From contig JASJDC010000003.1 of assembly GCA_030065235.1 (NCBI GenBank), positions 1 through 64,000 of the forward strand: 64,000 bases of DNA, given 5' to 3'. How positions within the stretch are numbered: position 1 is the stretch's first letter; each line of letters begins with the position of its first letter. Made by a program: the position numbers and the translations under genes. This DNA comes from Alphaproteobacteria bacterium. GTDB taxonomy: Bacteria; Pseudomonadota; Alphaproteobacteria; UBA8366; Aestuariispiraceae. The notes beneath the pieces are model-generated. The model was not told where the DNA came from. It worked only from the letters and a program-made list of their open reading frames with translations, and made no database searches. This document shows, one piece after another, positions 7,590 through 17,059 of the stretch.

Positions 7590-8867
7590 ATGGACAAGAT
7601 CGTCATCAAGGGCGGCAAGCGGCTCGAAGGGTCGATACCGATCGCCGGGGCCAAGAACGCGGCCCTGCCTCTGATGTGCGCCGGCATCCTGACCGATGAG
7701 GTGCTGACGCTCGAGAATCTGCCGCTGCTCGCCGATATCGACACGATGCAGAATCTGTTGGTCCAGCATGGCGTCGAACTGACCATGCGGCATGCCGGTG
7801 GGAACGGCCGCCGCACCCGGACCTTCGCTCTGTCGACGCCGGACCTCGCCTCAAGCTTGGCGCCCTACGATCTGGTGCGGAAGATGCGCGCCAGCGTTTT
7901 GGTGCTGGGACCGCTGGTCGCCCGGTTCGGCGTGGCGCGCGTGTCCTTGCCCGGCGGCTGCGCAATCGGGGCGCGGCCGATCGATCTGCATCTAAAAGGG
8001 CTTGAGGCTCTGGGGGCTGAGATCGAGCTCGACAAGGGTTATGTGCAGGCCTCGGCGCCGAACGGTCTCAGGGGCGGCGATGTCGTCTTTCCCTTCGTCT
8101 CAGTTGGCGCGACCGAAAATCTGCTGATGGCGGCGGTCTTGGCCAGGGGCGAGACGCGCCTGATCAACGCGGCGCGCGAGCCCGAAGTCGTCGATCTGGC
8201 GAATTGTCTCAACGCGATGGGCGCGCATATTGAGGGCGCTGGAACGGACGTGATCACGATCAAAGGCGTTGAGGGCCTGCATGGCGCGGTGCATCCGGTC
8301 ATCGCCGACCGGATCGAGACCGGCACCTATGCAATGGCCGCCGCCGCAACGCGCGGATCGGTGGAGCTGCAGGGCGCGGAGCTGGATGCGCTGCCTAGCG
8401 TTATCGATCATCTGATGCGGGCTGGCGTCGAGGTCGAAGCAACCGACGGCGGCGTCAAGGTCTCCGCCGACCGGATCGTCGGCGTCGATGTGATGACCGA
8501 GCCTTTCCCCGGTTTTCCGACGGACTTGCAGGCCCAGATGATGGCGCTGCTCGCCACCGCAGAAGGCGCGTCAATGGTGACCGAGACGATCTTCGAAAAC
8601 CGTTTCATGCATGTGCCCGAACTGACCCGGCTCGGCGCGAACATCAATCTGCATGGCCGTTCCGCGATGGTGCGCGGAACGCAAGACCTGACCGGCGCTG
8701 CGGTCATGGCGACCGATTTGCGCGCAAGCGTCAGTCTGGTGGTCGCGGCGCTCGCCGCCCAAGGCCAGACCGAGGTCAACCGGGTCTATCACCTCGATCG
8801 TGGATATGAGCGTCTTGAAGAGAAGCTCGCCGCCTGCGGGGCTGACATCGAACGGATATCCGGCTAA
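7590..8867 (+). CDS. murA: UDP-N-acetylglucosamine 1-carboxyvinyltransferase
   Basis: First committed step of peptidoglycan synthesis: transfer of enolpyruvate from PEP to UDP-GlcNAc. The ATG at 7590 follows GAGAGGAG at good spacing and begins [14 protein letters not shown], so the 35 extra in-frame codons back to 7485 are discarded, giving 425 residues. Lys22 lies in AGAKNAALP. The fosfomycin-sensitive Cys124 lies in [16 protein letters not shown], where fosfomycin-resistant forms have Asp. The two EPT domains cover the whole length. Confidence 0.98.
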   Translation: MDKIVIKGGKRLEGSIPIAGAKNAALPLMCAGILTDEVLTLENLPLLADIDTMQNLLVQHGVELTMRHAGGNGRRTRTFALSTPDLASSLAPYDLVRKMRASVLVLGPLVARFGVARVSLPGGCAIGARPIDLHLKGLEALGAEIELDKGYVQASAPNGLRGGDVVFPFVSVGATENLLMAAVLARGETRLINAAREPEVVDLANCLNAMGAHIEGAGTDVITIKGVEGLHGAVHPVIADRIETGTYAMAAAATRGSVELQGAELDALPSVIDHLMRAGVEVEATDGGVKVSADRIVGVDVMTEPFPGFPTDLQAQMMALLATAEGASMVTETIFENRFMHVPELTRLGANINLHGRSAMVRGTQDLTGAAVMATDLRASVSLVVAALAAQGQTEVNRVYHLDRGYERLEEKLAACGADIERISG

Positions 8868-8972
8868 GTCTGCTCTTGATCACGGGGCCGACCCGGCTCC
8901 GGCGTGACGGGCGCAGGACGCGCGCAATGAAGGAACGGACGACCTCGGCAAACGAGGCGCCGCAGCGATCGA

Positions 8973-9485
8973 GTGGACGAATACGGAACCAATCTGGCGG
9001 GCGCGCCGGTAAGCTTGCGTGCGCATGACGTCGAGGACCTGTCGATCATCGGCGGCTTAGTCCAGGACGCCTTGGCGCCGGCTGGCGACCTGCGTTTCGA
9101 CAAGCATCAAAATCAATTCATTGCGCTGATCAATCGGTTCCGCTGGGAAGCGCCGCCGATCGAGGGCGCGCTGGGTGTCGCAGCGGGCGGCGCCTACTCC
9201 CGCACTCATGCGGGTTTGCGCTTCGACGGAGTCCGCCGCGCGCAGTTCAGAGGCTTTGATTGGTCGGATCCGGAGAAGATCCACGCCCTGCTGACGATCG
9301 CCTATGACCCGGAGGGCGGAGCGGGCGCGGAGGATCCCGGCGTAGGGGTCGTGGCCCTGCATTTTTCGGGCGGCGCCGCCGTGCGCCTGATCGTCGACGA
9401 TCTGCGCTGCATCTTGAGCGATCTGGGCGAGCCTTGGCCGACCCAGTGGAAGCCTGGACACGCACCGCCCGAAGACCCGGCCTGA
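8973..9485 (+). CDS. DUF2948 family protein
   Basis: A 170-residue protein with a GTG start, containing SIIGGLVQDAL, RFRWE and a C-terminal LRCILSDLGEPWPTQWKPGH. These are features of the alphaproteobacterial DUF2948 family, which in this class commonly follows murA, as here (105 bp gap). It has no signal peptide or membrane segment and is predicted cytoplasmic. Its function is not established; the conserved linkage to murA is the only hint. Confidence 0.85.
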   Translation: MDEYGTNLAGAPVSLRAHDVEDLSIIGGLVQDALAPAGDLRFDKHQNQFIALINRFRWEAPPIEGALGVAAGGAYSRTHAGLRFDGVRRAQFRGFDWSDPEKIHALLTIAYDPEGGAGAEDPGVGVVALHFSGGAAVRLIVDDLRCILSDLGEPWPTQWKPGHAPPEDPA

Positions 9486-9588
9486 CGCGCCCGCCGCGCT
9501 GCTGACCAGCCCGCCTAAACTCGTTGAAAAGCCCGGCGTCTTTCCCACATAGGCGGGACGGACAGGCTGACACTAGGGATGCGCGATC

Positions 9589-10380
9589 GTGGATATCGGT
9601 AACTTGTTGAACGGGTTTCTCGGACAGAATCAGGGAGCGGCCGGTCAGGCGCCTCAGGGCGCTGCTGGATCATCCGGCGGTTCTTCCGGCGGCCTTGGCT
9701 CGATCGCTCAGGCCTTGCCCGGCGGATTCGCCGGCGGCGCCGCGGCCGGCGGGCTGGTTGCGCTGATGCTCGGCAATAAGAAGGCCCGCAAGATGGGCGG
9801 CAAGGCGCTGAAATATGGCGGCATGGCGGTGCTCGGCGGCATGGCCTATCGCGCCTATCAGAACCATCAAGCGACCAAGACGGCCAGCCCGGGCGGCGCG
9901 GGCATGGCGCACGGCCAGCCGCAGGCCGCCCCTGCCGCAGCGCCGGTATCGGGCGACGCGCCCTTCGCCCCGGCGCCGGCCGCGTCCGGGTTCGACCCGG
10001 CGCAGTTGCAGGACGCCACAGGCGCCGACATGCGTCTGGCCCTGATCAAGGCGATGATCCACGCGGCGAAGTCGGATGGCCATATCGACGCCGCGGAAAA
10101 TCAAGTCATCCGCGAGCAGATCAACGCCGCCAACCTGGCGGCCGACGAGAAGGCCTTTCTTTTCGATCAGTTGGACGGACCGGCCGACCCGTTGATGATC
10201 GCAGGGCTCGCGCGGGATGAGGTCCAGTCGAGCGAGCTCTATCTGGCGTCCTTGCTGACCATTGATCTCGATACGGCCGAGGAGGCGCGTTATATGGAGC
10301 GTCTGGGTGACGCCCTGCGCCTGCCTGTCGGTCTGCGCGCCGAACTGGACGCCCAGGCCGCCGCCGCCCGCGCTGCGTAG
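9589..10380 (+). CDS. DUF533 / TerB-like inner membrane protein
   Basis: 263 residues from a GTG start. Order: Gly/Gln/Ser-rich N-terminus (MDIGNLLNGFLGQNQ), a Gly/Ala hydrophobic segment near residues 40-65, a second short hydrophobic stretch, an Ala/Pro linker, then a helical TerB-like domain from about residue 140. That domain includes DMRLALIKAMIHAAKSDGHIDAAENQVI with an acidic metal-binding-like loop. The family resembles E. coli YebE, whose role is unclear. It ends 10 bp from the convergent ATPase gene. Confidence 0.85.
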   Translation: MDIGNLLNGFLGQNQGAAGQAPQGAAGSSGGSSGGLGSIAQALPGGFAGGAAAGGLVALMLGNKKARKMGGKALKYGGMAVLGGMAYRAYQNHQATKTASPGGAGMAHGQPQAAPAAAPVSGDAPFAPAPAASGFDPAQLQDATGADMRLALIKAMIHAAKSDGHIDAAENQVIREQINAANLAADEKAFLFDQLDGPADPLMIAGLARDEVQSSELYLASLLTIDLDTAEEARYMERLGDALRLPVGLRAELDAQAAAARAA

Positions 10381-10390
10381 TCGATCCTTC

Positions 10391-13117
10391 TCAAGGACCG
10401 TCGCGCGCCGCTTCCAGCCGGCGCACGACCAGTTTAAATAGGTCCATCACAACGATCAGCGACAAGGCGATCGCCGCGACCACGATCCATTCGACCAAGG
10501 CGACCGGCTGCGCCCGTAGGACGTCGGACAGCCCCGGCGTGAACAGGGCGGCGATATGCAGACCATGGGCGCCGACAACCGATAGGATCAGGAACGGGTT
10601 CGAGGTGAGTGGTATCCGGAAGACCGAGATCCGCTCGGACCGCGCGTTCAACGCTTGGGCGTTTTCGAATAGGACCATAAGCAGCAGGATCAGGTTCCGG
10701 GCCTCGTCGACCGGGACGCCTTGGTTCAGAAGCCAGATGTAAGCCGCCGCGCCGACCGTTCCCATATAACATCCCGCCGTCAGGACCTGAGAGGTCATCA
10801 GCCGATCGAACAGCGCGTCATCCTTGCCGCGCGGTCGCCTTTCCAGAACGCCTTTCTCGCCGGGCTCCAAGGCGAGGGCGATATGCTGAATGCCGTTGGT
10901 GACCAAGTTGAGCCAGAGAAGTTGAACGGCGAAAAGCGGCGCCGGATAGCCCGCCAGCACCGTAATCAGGAACAGCACGATTTCGGCGAGACCCGTCGAG
11001 ATCAGCAGATGCACCAGCTTGCGGATATTGTCGTAGGCGATGCGGCCTTCTTCGACGCCGCGTACGATTGAGGCGAAATTGTCGTCGGTCAGGATCAGAT
11101 CCGCCTGGCCGCGCGCGACATCGGTGCCGCTGACGCCCATGGCGACGCCAATATCGGCGGCGTTCAGGGCCGGTGCGTCATTCACGCCGTCGCCGGTCAC
11201 CGCAACCACATGGCCGCGCCGCTGCAGCGCCTCGACGATGCGCAGTTTTTGGACCGGCTCGACCCGGGCGAAGACCGTCGCGCTTTCGACGAAGGAGTCG
11301 AACTGGTCCGGATCGTCCTCGACTGCGGCGAGGTCTTTCTGAGTCGCCACCGCATCGTCGCTCGCTGACTCGTCGATCAGGTGAAGCTGGCGGGCGATGG
11401 CGCGCGCCGTTTCCGGATGATCGCCGGTAATCATGCGCACCGAAACCCCGGCGGAGCGGCACTTGGCGATCGCCTCCGTCGCTTCCGGCCGGATCGGGTC
11501 GATCAGTCCGACCAGACCCAACAGGCGCAGGCCGGAAGGCGGGCGCTCTCCGACCGGCGCCCCGTCCGCCGGTCCGCTGGCGACGGCGATCACCCGATAG
11601 CCGTCCGAGGCGAGTGAGTCGATCCAACCTGACAGGGCGGCTTGGTCGACGCCGTCGCACATCGTCGCCAGGGTTTCGCCGGCCCCTTTGACATGGATCG
11701 CCACGTCCGACTGGGGGCTATTGCGCACCGTTGCGCTGGCGTAGCGGCGGGCGGGCTCGTAGGGTGTGGTCTCGATCACCTGGGCGGCGTCACGGGTCGC
11801 GCCGATATCGACGCCCAACTGCGCCGCCAGGATCAGGAAGGCGATATCCACGGGGTCGCCTTGGGTGCGGACGCCGTCCTCCGAGATCGTTAGCGCGGCC
11901 TCGTTGCAATGGACGGCGCTGACGCTCAACGCCTTCAACGCGGCGATCGCCTCGGCGCCCGCCGGACCGCCTTCCTGGACCACGCGGCAGGGCGTTTGCG
12001 GGCCGTCGCCTTCCACATCGACCTCGGTCACCGCGCCGTCAGGGCCTACCAGCATGGCGCGCCGGATCGTCAAACGGTTCCGCGTTAAGGTCCCCGTCTT
12101 GTCGCTGGCGATCAGGGTACAGGCTCCGAGACCTTCGACGGCCGGCAGCGATCGGATGATGACATTGCGCCGCTGCATGCGGTTCGTCGCCACAGCCAGG
12201 GCGACGGTGATGGCGATCGGCAGGCCTTCCGGGATCGCTGAAACCGCCAAAGCCACGGCCACATGGAAGACATCGACCAGATTGGCGCCCTGCAGCGCCT
12301 CCATTGTCGCCACCACGGCGATCAGCAGAATGGTGAAGACGCCAATCACCCGGCTGAATTTCTCCAGTCGGCGCAGAAGCGGCGGGGCTGTGGCCTCGCC
12401 GGCGCTCAAGGCCGTGGCGATCTGGCCGATCTGGCTGTTGACTCCGGTCTGGACCACGACGCCTTGCGCCCGGCCTGAGAGCGCGGTCGTGCCGGCGAAG
12501 AGCATGTTCGTGCGGTCGGGCGGCGGTGTGGAGGCCGGCAGAACGCCGGCCGCGTCCTTCTCGACCGGGGTCGATTCCCCTGTCAACAGCGACTCGTCGA
12601 CGATCAGGCCCTGGCCGTCCGTTAGGCGGATATCGGCGCTGATCCGGTCGCCGCTTTCAAAGGCCGTCAGATCGCCGGGCGCCAGGGTCTCCGCATTGAT
12701 CTCGATCCAGCGCCCATCACGCTTGACCCGGACCCGCTGCGGCAACAACCGATCCAACTCCTCCGCTTTCCTCTGCGCGTGCCATTCCTGGGCTGCGCCG
12801 ATCACTGCGTTCAGCAGAAGCACGCCGAAGATGAAGACGGCGTCCAAAGGCTCCTGCACGGCGATCGACACCACAGAGGCCGCCAGCAGCACATAGACCA
12901 GCGGGTTCTTGAATTGTCGTAGGAACAGGATGAGGAGGCCGGGTTTCGGCGGCTTCGGCAGAATGTTGCGGCCCGCCGCCGCCAACCGACTTTCCGCGTC
13001 GGCCGTCGCCAGGCCGTCGGCGGTGACGCCGAGCGCCGACAAGCACCCGTCCGCCGTTAAGGCGTGACAGTCCGCGACGGCGATTCCTTGTTTCTCTGTG
13101 ACGTCAGTCAACGGCAT
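10391..13117 (-). CDS. P2-type cation-transporting ATPase
   Basis: 908-residue ATP-driven cation pump of the inner membrane. N-terminal cation ATPase domain, actuator loop with LLTGES (about 177-182), transmembrane motif PEGLP (296-300), phosphorylation motif DKTGTLT with Asp339, hinge TGDGVNDAPAL, and C-terminal membrane helices. PEGLP in helix 4 is typical of P2 (SERCA/PMR1-like) Ca2+ or Mn2+ pumps; heavy-metal pumps have CPx there. A C-terminal NLVTNGIQHIALALEPGE stretch fits this group. The gene stands alone, so the ion is unassigned. Confidence 0.93.
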   Translation of the reverse strand: MPLTDVTEKQGIAVADCHALTADGCLSALGVTADGLATADAESRLAAAGRNILPKPPKPGLLILFLRQFKNPLVYVLLAASVVSIAVQEPLDAVFIFGVLLLNAVIGAAQEWHAQRKAEELDRLLPQRVRVKRDGRWIEINAETLAPGDLTAFESGDRISADIRLTDGQGLIVDESLLTGESTPVEKDAAGVLPASTPPPDRTNMLFAGTTALSGRAQGVVVQTGVNSQIGQIATALSAGEATAPPLLRRLEKFSRVIGVFTILLIAVVATMEALQGANLVDVFHVAVALAVSAIPEGLPIAITVALAVATNRMQRRNVIIRSLPAVEGLGACTLIASDKTGTLTRNRLTIRRAMLVGPDGAVTEVDVEGDGPQTPCRVVQEGGPAGAEAIAALKALSVSAVHCNEAALTISEDGVRTQGDPVDIAFLILAAQLGVDIGATRDAAQVIETTPYEPARRYASATVRNSPQSDVAIHVKGAGETLATMCDGVDQAALSGWIDSLASDGYRVIAVASGPADGAPVGERPPSGLRLLGLVGLIDPIRPEATEAIAKCRSAGVSVRMITGDHPETARAIARQLHLIDESASDDAVATQKDLAAVEDDPDQFDSFVESATVFARVEPVQKLRIVEALQRRGHVVAVTGDGVNDAPALNAADIGVAMGVSGTDVARGQADLILTDDNFASIVRGVEEGRIAYDNIRKLVHLLISTGLAEIVLFLITVLAGYPAPLFAVQLLWLNLVTNGIQHIALALEPGEKGVLERRPRGKDDALFDRLMTSQVLTAGCYMGTVGAAAYIWLLNQGVPVDEARNLILLLMVLFENAQALNARSERISVFRIPLTSNPFLILSVVGAHGLHIAALFTPGLSDVLRAQPVALVEWIVVAAIALSLIVVMDLFKLVVRRLEAARDGP

Positions 13118-13259
13118 GGGTTCCCTCTATTGAGCGCGAGTGTTTCACAAGAGCCGGGCCGGTCCTAGGGGCGTTGCGGCCTGTCTTCGAGATTTCATCG
13201 CGGTGCGTCGGGCGGTCGCAGAACACGGATCGGAAGCATCCCCAATCCAAGTACGAATT

Positions 13260-13277
13260 TAGTTTCACTTGAAACTA
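13260..13277. promoter_or_regulatory. Operator-like palindrome upstream of homogentisate operon
   Basis: TAGTTTCACTTGAAACTA is a perfect 8-bp inverted repeat around CT, 56 bp before the hmgA start. The size and symmetry suit a dimeric winged-helix repressor (MarR or similar). No regulator gene is adjacent, so the cognate protein must be encoded elsewhere. Confidence 0.6.
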
Positions 13278-13333
13278 TATGCCTCACGCTTTAGGTTCCG
13301 GCGTCAACCATGTCGACCGCAGGAGCCGCGCGT

Positions 13334-14479
13334 ATGAAGAATCCGATTTCCTTTTCCCTGATCGAGGGCGTCGCCAGCCGTCAGGCTCACGCGGCGATTC
13401 CCGCCGGGACCTTCGAGCGGGAGTTGGGCAAGGAAGGGTTCTTCGGACCCGCGACCCATATGTATCACGCGCACCCGCCGACCGGTTGGACCAGCTTCGA
13501 GGGGGCGTTGCAGCCGCGGGCTTTCGATCTGAACCGGCTGAATTCCGAACAGGCGTCGCCCTTCGCGGCGCAGACCGTGCTGTTCAACGCCCATTGCCGG
13601 ATGCGGCATTGGCGCGCGCCCAATCGGATGGATCATCTGGTGCGGAATTCGGATGGGGACGAGTTGATCTTTATCCATACCGGCGCCGGAGATCTTTACA
13701 GCGATTACGGGCATATGGCGGTCGAGGCCGGGGACTATATCGTTCTGCCGCGCGGCACGATGTGGCGGTTGGATTCGCGCGAGCCCGTCACGGCGCTGCT
13801 GATCGAAGCGACGAACGGCTCGTATCAATTGCCGGACAAGGGCATGGTCGGCCGGCACGCAATCTTCGATCCGGCGATGCTGGACACGCCGAAGCTGAAC
13901 GAAGCGTTCGAAGCGCAGAAAATCGACCCGGACTGGGCCGAAACGCGGGTGGTGGTCAAGCGCGGCGAGAAACAGGCGGTATTGACCTATCCCTTCAACC
14001 CCTTGGATGCGGTCGGATGGAAAGGCGATCTGGCGCCGGTGCGGATCAATGTGAAAGATATTCGGCCCTTGATGAGCCACCGGTACCATCTGCCGCCTTC
14101 GGCGCACACGACCTTCGTCGCCAACCGCTTCGTGGTCTGCACCTTTACGCCGCGCCCGTTCGAAATGGACGAAGACGCGCTGAAGGTGCCGTTCTATCAC
14201 GCCAACGACGATTACGACGAAGTGCTGTTCTATCACGCCGGTGATTTCTTCAGCCGCGACAATATCGACGCCGGCATGATGACCTTCCACCCCTGCGGCT
14301 TCACCCACGGCCCGCACCCGAAAGCGCTAAAGGGCGCGTTCACGCCGAAGAAAAAGGCGACCGATGAATATGCGGTGATGGTCGATACACGGGACGCGCT
14401 TGAATTGGGCGACCTGCCGACGGGCGTGGAGAACATGGAATACGCCAAATCCTGGATGGGCGGCGGCTCCTACGACTGA
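13334..14479 (+). CDS. hmgA: Homogentisate 1,2-dioxygenase
   Basis: Non-haem Fe(II) enzyme that opens the homogentisate ring to maleylacetoacetate in tyrosine and phenylalanine catabolism. The ATG at 13334 follows AGGAG by 8 nt; an upstream in-frame ATG at 13310 lacks such a site. At 381 residues it is of the shorter bacterial type. The cupin-like C-terminal half holds the metal-ligand region FYHANDDYDEVLFYHAG and FHPCGFTHGPHP. It is followed by the fumarylacetoacetate hydrolase gene, but maleylacetoacetate isomerase is not in the window. Confidence 0.93.
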   Translation: MKNPISFSLIEGVASRQAHAAIPAGTFERELGKEGFFGPATHMYHAHPPTGWTSFEGALQPRAFDLNRLNSEQASPFAAQTVLFNAHCRMRHWRAPNRMDHLVRNSDGDELIFIHTGAGDLYSDYGHMAVEAGDYIVLPRGTMWRLDSREPVTALLIEATNGSYQLPDKGMVGRHAIFDPAMLDTPKLNEAFEAQKIDPDWAETRVVVKRGEKQAVLTYPFNPLDAVGWKGDLAPVRINVKDIRPLMSHRYHLPPSAHTTFVANRFVVCTFTPRPFEMDEDALKVPFYHANDDYDEVLFYHAGDFFSRDNIDAGMMTFHPCGFTHGPHPKALKGAFTPKKKATDEYAVMVDTRDALELGDLPTGVENMEYAKSWMGGGSYD

Positions 14480-14526
14480 TCTGCGTTGCGCGTGCGCGCG
14501 CCGGCCGAGCGGATGGGAAAAACAGG

Positions 14527-15558
14527 ATGAAACTGGGAACGCTGCGCGACGGAAGCCGCGACGGGGCGCTGGCGGTGGTCAGCCGCGACCTGAGCCGGGC
14601 CGTCTCGGCGCAAGAGATCGCGCCGACCCTGCAGGCCGCCTTAGACGATTGGGACAGGGTCGCGCCTGACTTGGCTGCGTTGTCCGACGCATTGAATACA
14701 GGGAAGTTGAATACAGGGAAGGGGGCGGATGCGTTCCCCTTCGATCCGGCGCGGATGGAATCGCCGTTGCCGCGCGCCTATCAATGGGCGGACGGCTCGG
14801 CCTTCGTAAACCATGTGGAACTGGTGCGGCGGGCGCGCGGCGCGGAAATGCCGGCGAGTTTCTGGACCGACCCGTTGATGTATCAGGGCGGGTCGGACGC
14901 GTTCCTCGGTCCGCGCGATCCGATCCCGTTGATCGACGACGCCCATGGCTGCGATTTCGAGGGGGAAGTGGCGGTGATCACCGGTGACGTGCCGATGGGG
15001 GCGACGCCGGAGCAGGCGGGCGAACAGATCCGGCTGCTGATGCTGGTCAACGATGTGTCATTGCGAGGCCTGATCCCGGGCGAGTTGGCCAAAGGCTTTG
15101 GCTTCTTCCATGCGAAACCCTCCAGCGCCTTTTCGCCGGTCGCTGTCACGCTGGACGAGCTAGGCGACGCCTGGTCCGACGGCAAGCTGTCCTTGCCGCT
15201 GGAATGCCGCCTCAACGGGGACCTGTTCGGCAAACCCAACGCGGGCGCGGACATGACCTTCTCTTTCCCGCGCCTGATCGCGCACGCGGCGGCGACGCGG
15301 CCGTTGGGTGCCGGCGCGGTGATCGGCTCCGGCACCGTCTCGAACAAGCAAGACACGGCGCACGGGTCAGCCATATCAGAAGGCGGGGTCGGCTACGCCT
15401 GCATCGCCGAGCTGCGCATGATCGAGACAATCAATGACGGTGCGCCGAAAGCCGCCTTCATGACGCCCGGCGACCGGATTCGGATCGAGATGATCGGCGC
15501 CGATGGCGGCTCAATCTTTGGCGCGATCGAGCAAGAGGTGGTGCGGCAGGTTGTCTAA
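14527..15558 (+). CDS. Fumarylacetoacetate hydrolase family protein
   Basis: 343 residues. Next to hmgA, it probably cleaves fumarylacetoacetate to fumarate and acetoacetate, ending tyrosine degradation. The FAH-fold signature includes DDAHGCDFEGEVAVI, carrying the acidic metal ligands, then VNDVSLRGLIPGELAKGFGF and VIGSGTVSNKQD. The start follows GGGAAAAACAGG. An exact 15-bp duplication at 14692-14721 adds a LNTGK repeat in the N-terminal domain (about residues 56-65), away from the catalytic part. The 47-bp gap to hmgA implies cotranscription. Confidence 0.9.
   Translation: MKLGTLRDGSRDGALAVVSRDLSRAVSAQEIAPTLQAALDDWDRVAPDLAALSDALNTGKLNTGKGADAFPFDPARMESPLPRAYQWADGSAFVNHVELVRRARGAEMPASFWTDPLMYQGGSDAFLGPRDPIPLIDDAHGCDFEGEVAVITGDVPMGATPEQAGEQIRLLMLVNDVSLRGLIPGELAKGFGFFHAKPSSAFSPVAVTLDELGDAWSDGKLSLPLECRLNGDLFGKPNAGADMTFSFPRLIAHAAATRPLGAGAVIGSGTVSNKQDTAHGSAISEGGVGYACIAELRMIETINDGAPKAAFMTPGDRIRIEMIGADGGSIFGAIEQEVVRQVV
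14692..14721 (+). repeat. Exact 15-bp tandem duplication in the FAH gene
   Basis: TTGAATACAGGGAAG occurs twice in direct succession (14692-14706 and 14707-14721), preserving frame and duplicating LNTGK. The perfect identity points to recent replication slippage. Confidence 0.9.
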
Positions 15559-15644
15559 TCCCGGCCCTCTTGATACCCCTCCTCGCGCCCTGCGCTGAAC
15601 CGGCGGGGCGGATTGACGAGGAAGCTTGGAAAGAGGGAACCGCG

Positions 15645-16085
15645 ATGCCGTTTGTCGATCGGACGACATTCATCGAACTGTTGGACAAACTGCGGTCCGA
15701 GGACGAGGCGGAGGTCGTCGCCGCCGCGCGCGACATTAACCGTCGGATGGACGAGGCGGAACTCTCTTGGCGGGATGTCCTGGCGCCGGAACAGTCTGAT
15801 CAAGACGACCTCGAAGACGACGATGAAGCGGACGATTTCGAGGATAATGACGACGACGATGAGGACGATTTCGACGAAGATGACGAGGTCGCCTTCGAGG
15901 GCGAAGACGCAAAACAGGCCGCGGCCCAAATCGAACGTATCCTGGCGCGCTATGAACTGTCCGATACGACGGAAGAGGATCTGCGCGACTATCTGACCGA
16001 CATCGCCGAGGGCGAATTCACCGAGGCGGACAATCGATACGTGCAAGCGTTGCACAAGCGATTGAAAGCGCAACAAGGCGACTGA
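15645..16085 (+). CDS. Highly acidic protein of unknown function (146 aa)
   Basis: The start at 15645 (MPFVDRTTFIELLDKL) is chosen for the GAGGG site just upstream; the frame is open back to 15570. A predicted helical N-terminus is followed by an extreme Asp/Glu run (about residues 47-85, with stretches such as EDNDDDDEDDFDEDDE). A second helical domain follows (QAAAQIERILARYELS and EADNRYVQALHKRL). No membrane span or signal is seen. The acidic block could bind metal or basic partners, which is inference. It lies 17 bp before speE and is probably cotranscribed. Confidence 0.75.
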   Translation: MPFVDRTTFIELLDKLRSEDEAEVVAAARDINRRMDEAELSWRDVLAPEQSDQDDLEDDDEADDFEDNDDDDEDDFDEDDEVAFEGEDAKQAAAQIERILARYELSDTTEEDLRDYLTDIAEGEFTEADNRYVQALHKRLKAQQGD

Positions 16086-16102
16086 GCGACCGGACGGTTC
16101 GC

Positions 16103-16984
16103 ATGACGGCCTGGAATGAAGAGCGCGACCGGCATTCGGACGCTTGGCGGATGCAAACCCGGATGAACCGGGTTCTGTATCAAAGCGACAGCGACTTCCA
16201 ATCGATCACGCTGTTTCAGAACGATCTATACGGCAAGGTCCTGGCGCTCGACGGCGTCATTCAGACGACCGAGCGCGACGAGTTCTTCTACCATGAGATG
16301 TTGGTGCATCCGGCGCTGTTTCAGCATGGCGCGGCGCAGGATGTCCTGATCATCGGCGGCGGCGACGGCGGAACGCTGGAGGAAGTCCTGAAGCACCGGA
16401 CCGTTCGGCGGGCGACGATGGTGGAAATCGATCCGGCGGTGGTCTCGTTCTCGAAACAGCATCTGACGGCGATCTGCGGCGTAGCCTTTGAGGATCCGCG
16501 CACCGATCTGGTCTTCGCCGACGGCGCGGCCTGGGCGGCGGCGGCCCAGTCGGATCTGGATCGGCGCTACGACGTCATCCTGATCGATTCCACCGACAAT
16601 TTCGGGCCGGGGGCCGCGTTGTTCGCCGAGAGTTTCTTCGCCGATTGCGCGGCGTTGCTCAAATCGGGCGGGCTGATCGCGTCTCATAATTCCGTGCCAT
16701 TCACAGAGCCGGACGGTTTCGCCGACCCCGCTCTCGCCCTAAAGCGCGCCGTCGGCGCGACCGCGCATTACCGCGTCGCCGTGCCGAGCTATTGGGGCGG
16801 CGACATGGTGATGGCGATGGCGGCGCGGCGCGCGGAGGATCTGACGATCGATCCACAGGCCATCGCGGACCGGCACGCCCAGGCCGGGATCGCCACCCAG
16901 TACTATACGCCCGACATCCATAGAGGCGCCTTCGCCCTGCCGCCCTATCTGGAAGCGTTGCTGGTCCAAGGGGCGGACAAGTAG
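16103..16984 (+). CDS. speE: Spermidine synthase (polyamine aminopropyltransferase)
   Basis: Transfers an aminopropyl group from decarboxylated SAM to putrescine. 293 residues. The N-terminal beta part contains YQSDSDFQSITLFQN and LALDGVIQTTERDEFFYHEML. The Rossmann core has IIGGGDGGTLEEVLKH, then VEIDPAVVSF and DVILIDSTDNFGPG, which carries the catalytic Asp of the family (usually DxTDP; here DSTDN). No S-adenosylmethionine decarboxylase gene is adjacent, so the aminopropyl donor is made elsewhere. It fits the later polyamine island. Confidence 0.93.
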   Translation: MTAWNEERDRHSDAWRMQTRMNRVLYQSDSDFQSITLFQNDLYGKVLALDGVIQTTERDEFFYHEMLVHPALFQHGAAQDVLIIGGGDGGTLEEVLKHRTVRRATMVEIDPAVVSFSKQHLTAICGVAFEDPRTDLVFADGAAWAAAAQSDLDRRYDVILIDSTDNFGPGAALFAESFFADCAALLKSGGLIASHNSVPFTEPDGFADPALALKRAVGATAHYRVAVPSYWGGDMVMAMAARRAEDLTIDPQAIADRHAQAGIATQYYTPDIHRGAFALPPYLEALLVQGADK

Positions 16985-17028
16985 ATTGGTCGCACAATGA
17001 TCGGCCCCATGACGACGCCTGGACCGGG

Positions 17029-17046
17029 AACCAACCATGGTTGGTT
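17029..17046. terminator. Palindrome between convergent genes
   Basis: AACCAACCATGGTTGGTT is a perfect 18-bp palindrome in the 75-bp gap between the convergent speE and FAD oxidoreductase genes. It could form a hairpin in either transcript, but the loop would be tight and no T-run follows. A protein-binding site is equally possible. Confidence 0.35.
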
Positions 17047-17059
17047 TCCGCGCCTCGCC

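Noticed and set aside
15780-15900. Asp/Glu codon run as a microsatellite or array
   Set aside because: The GAC/GAT/GAA/GAG run is irregular and sits in a good reading frame; it is an acidic protein segment.
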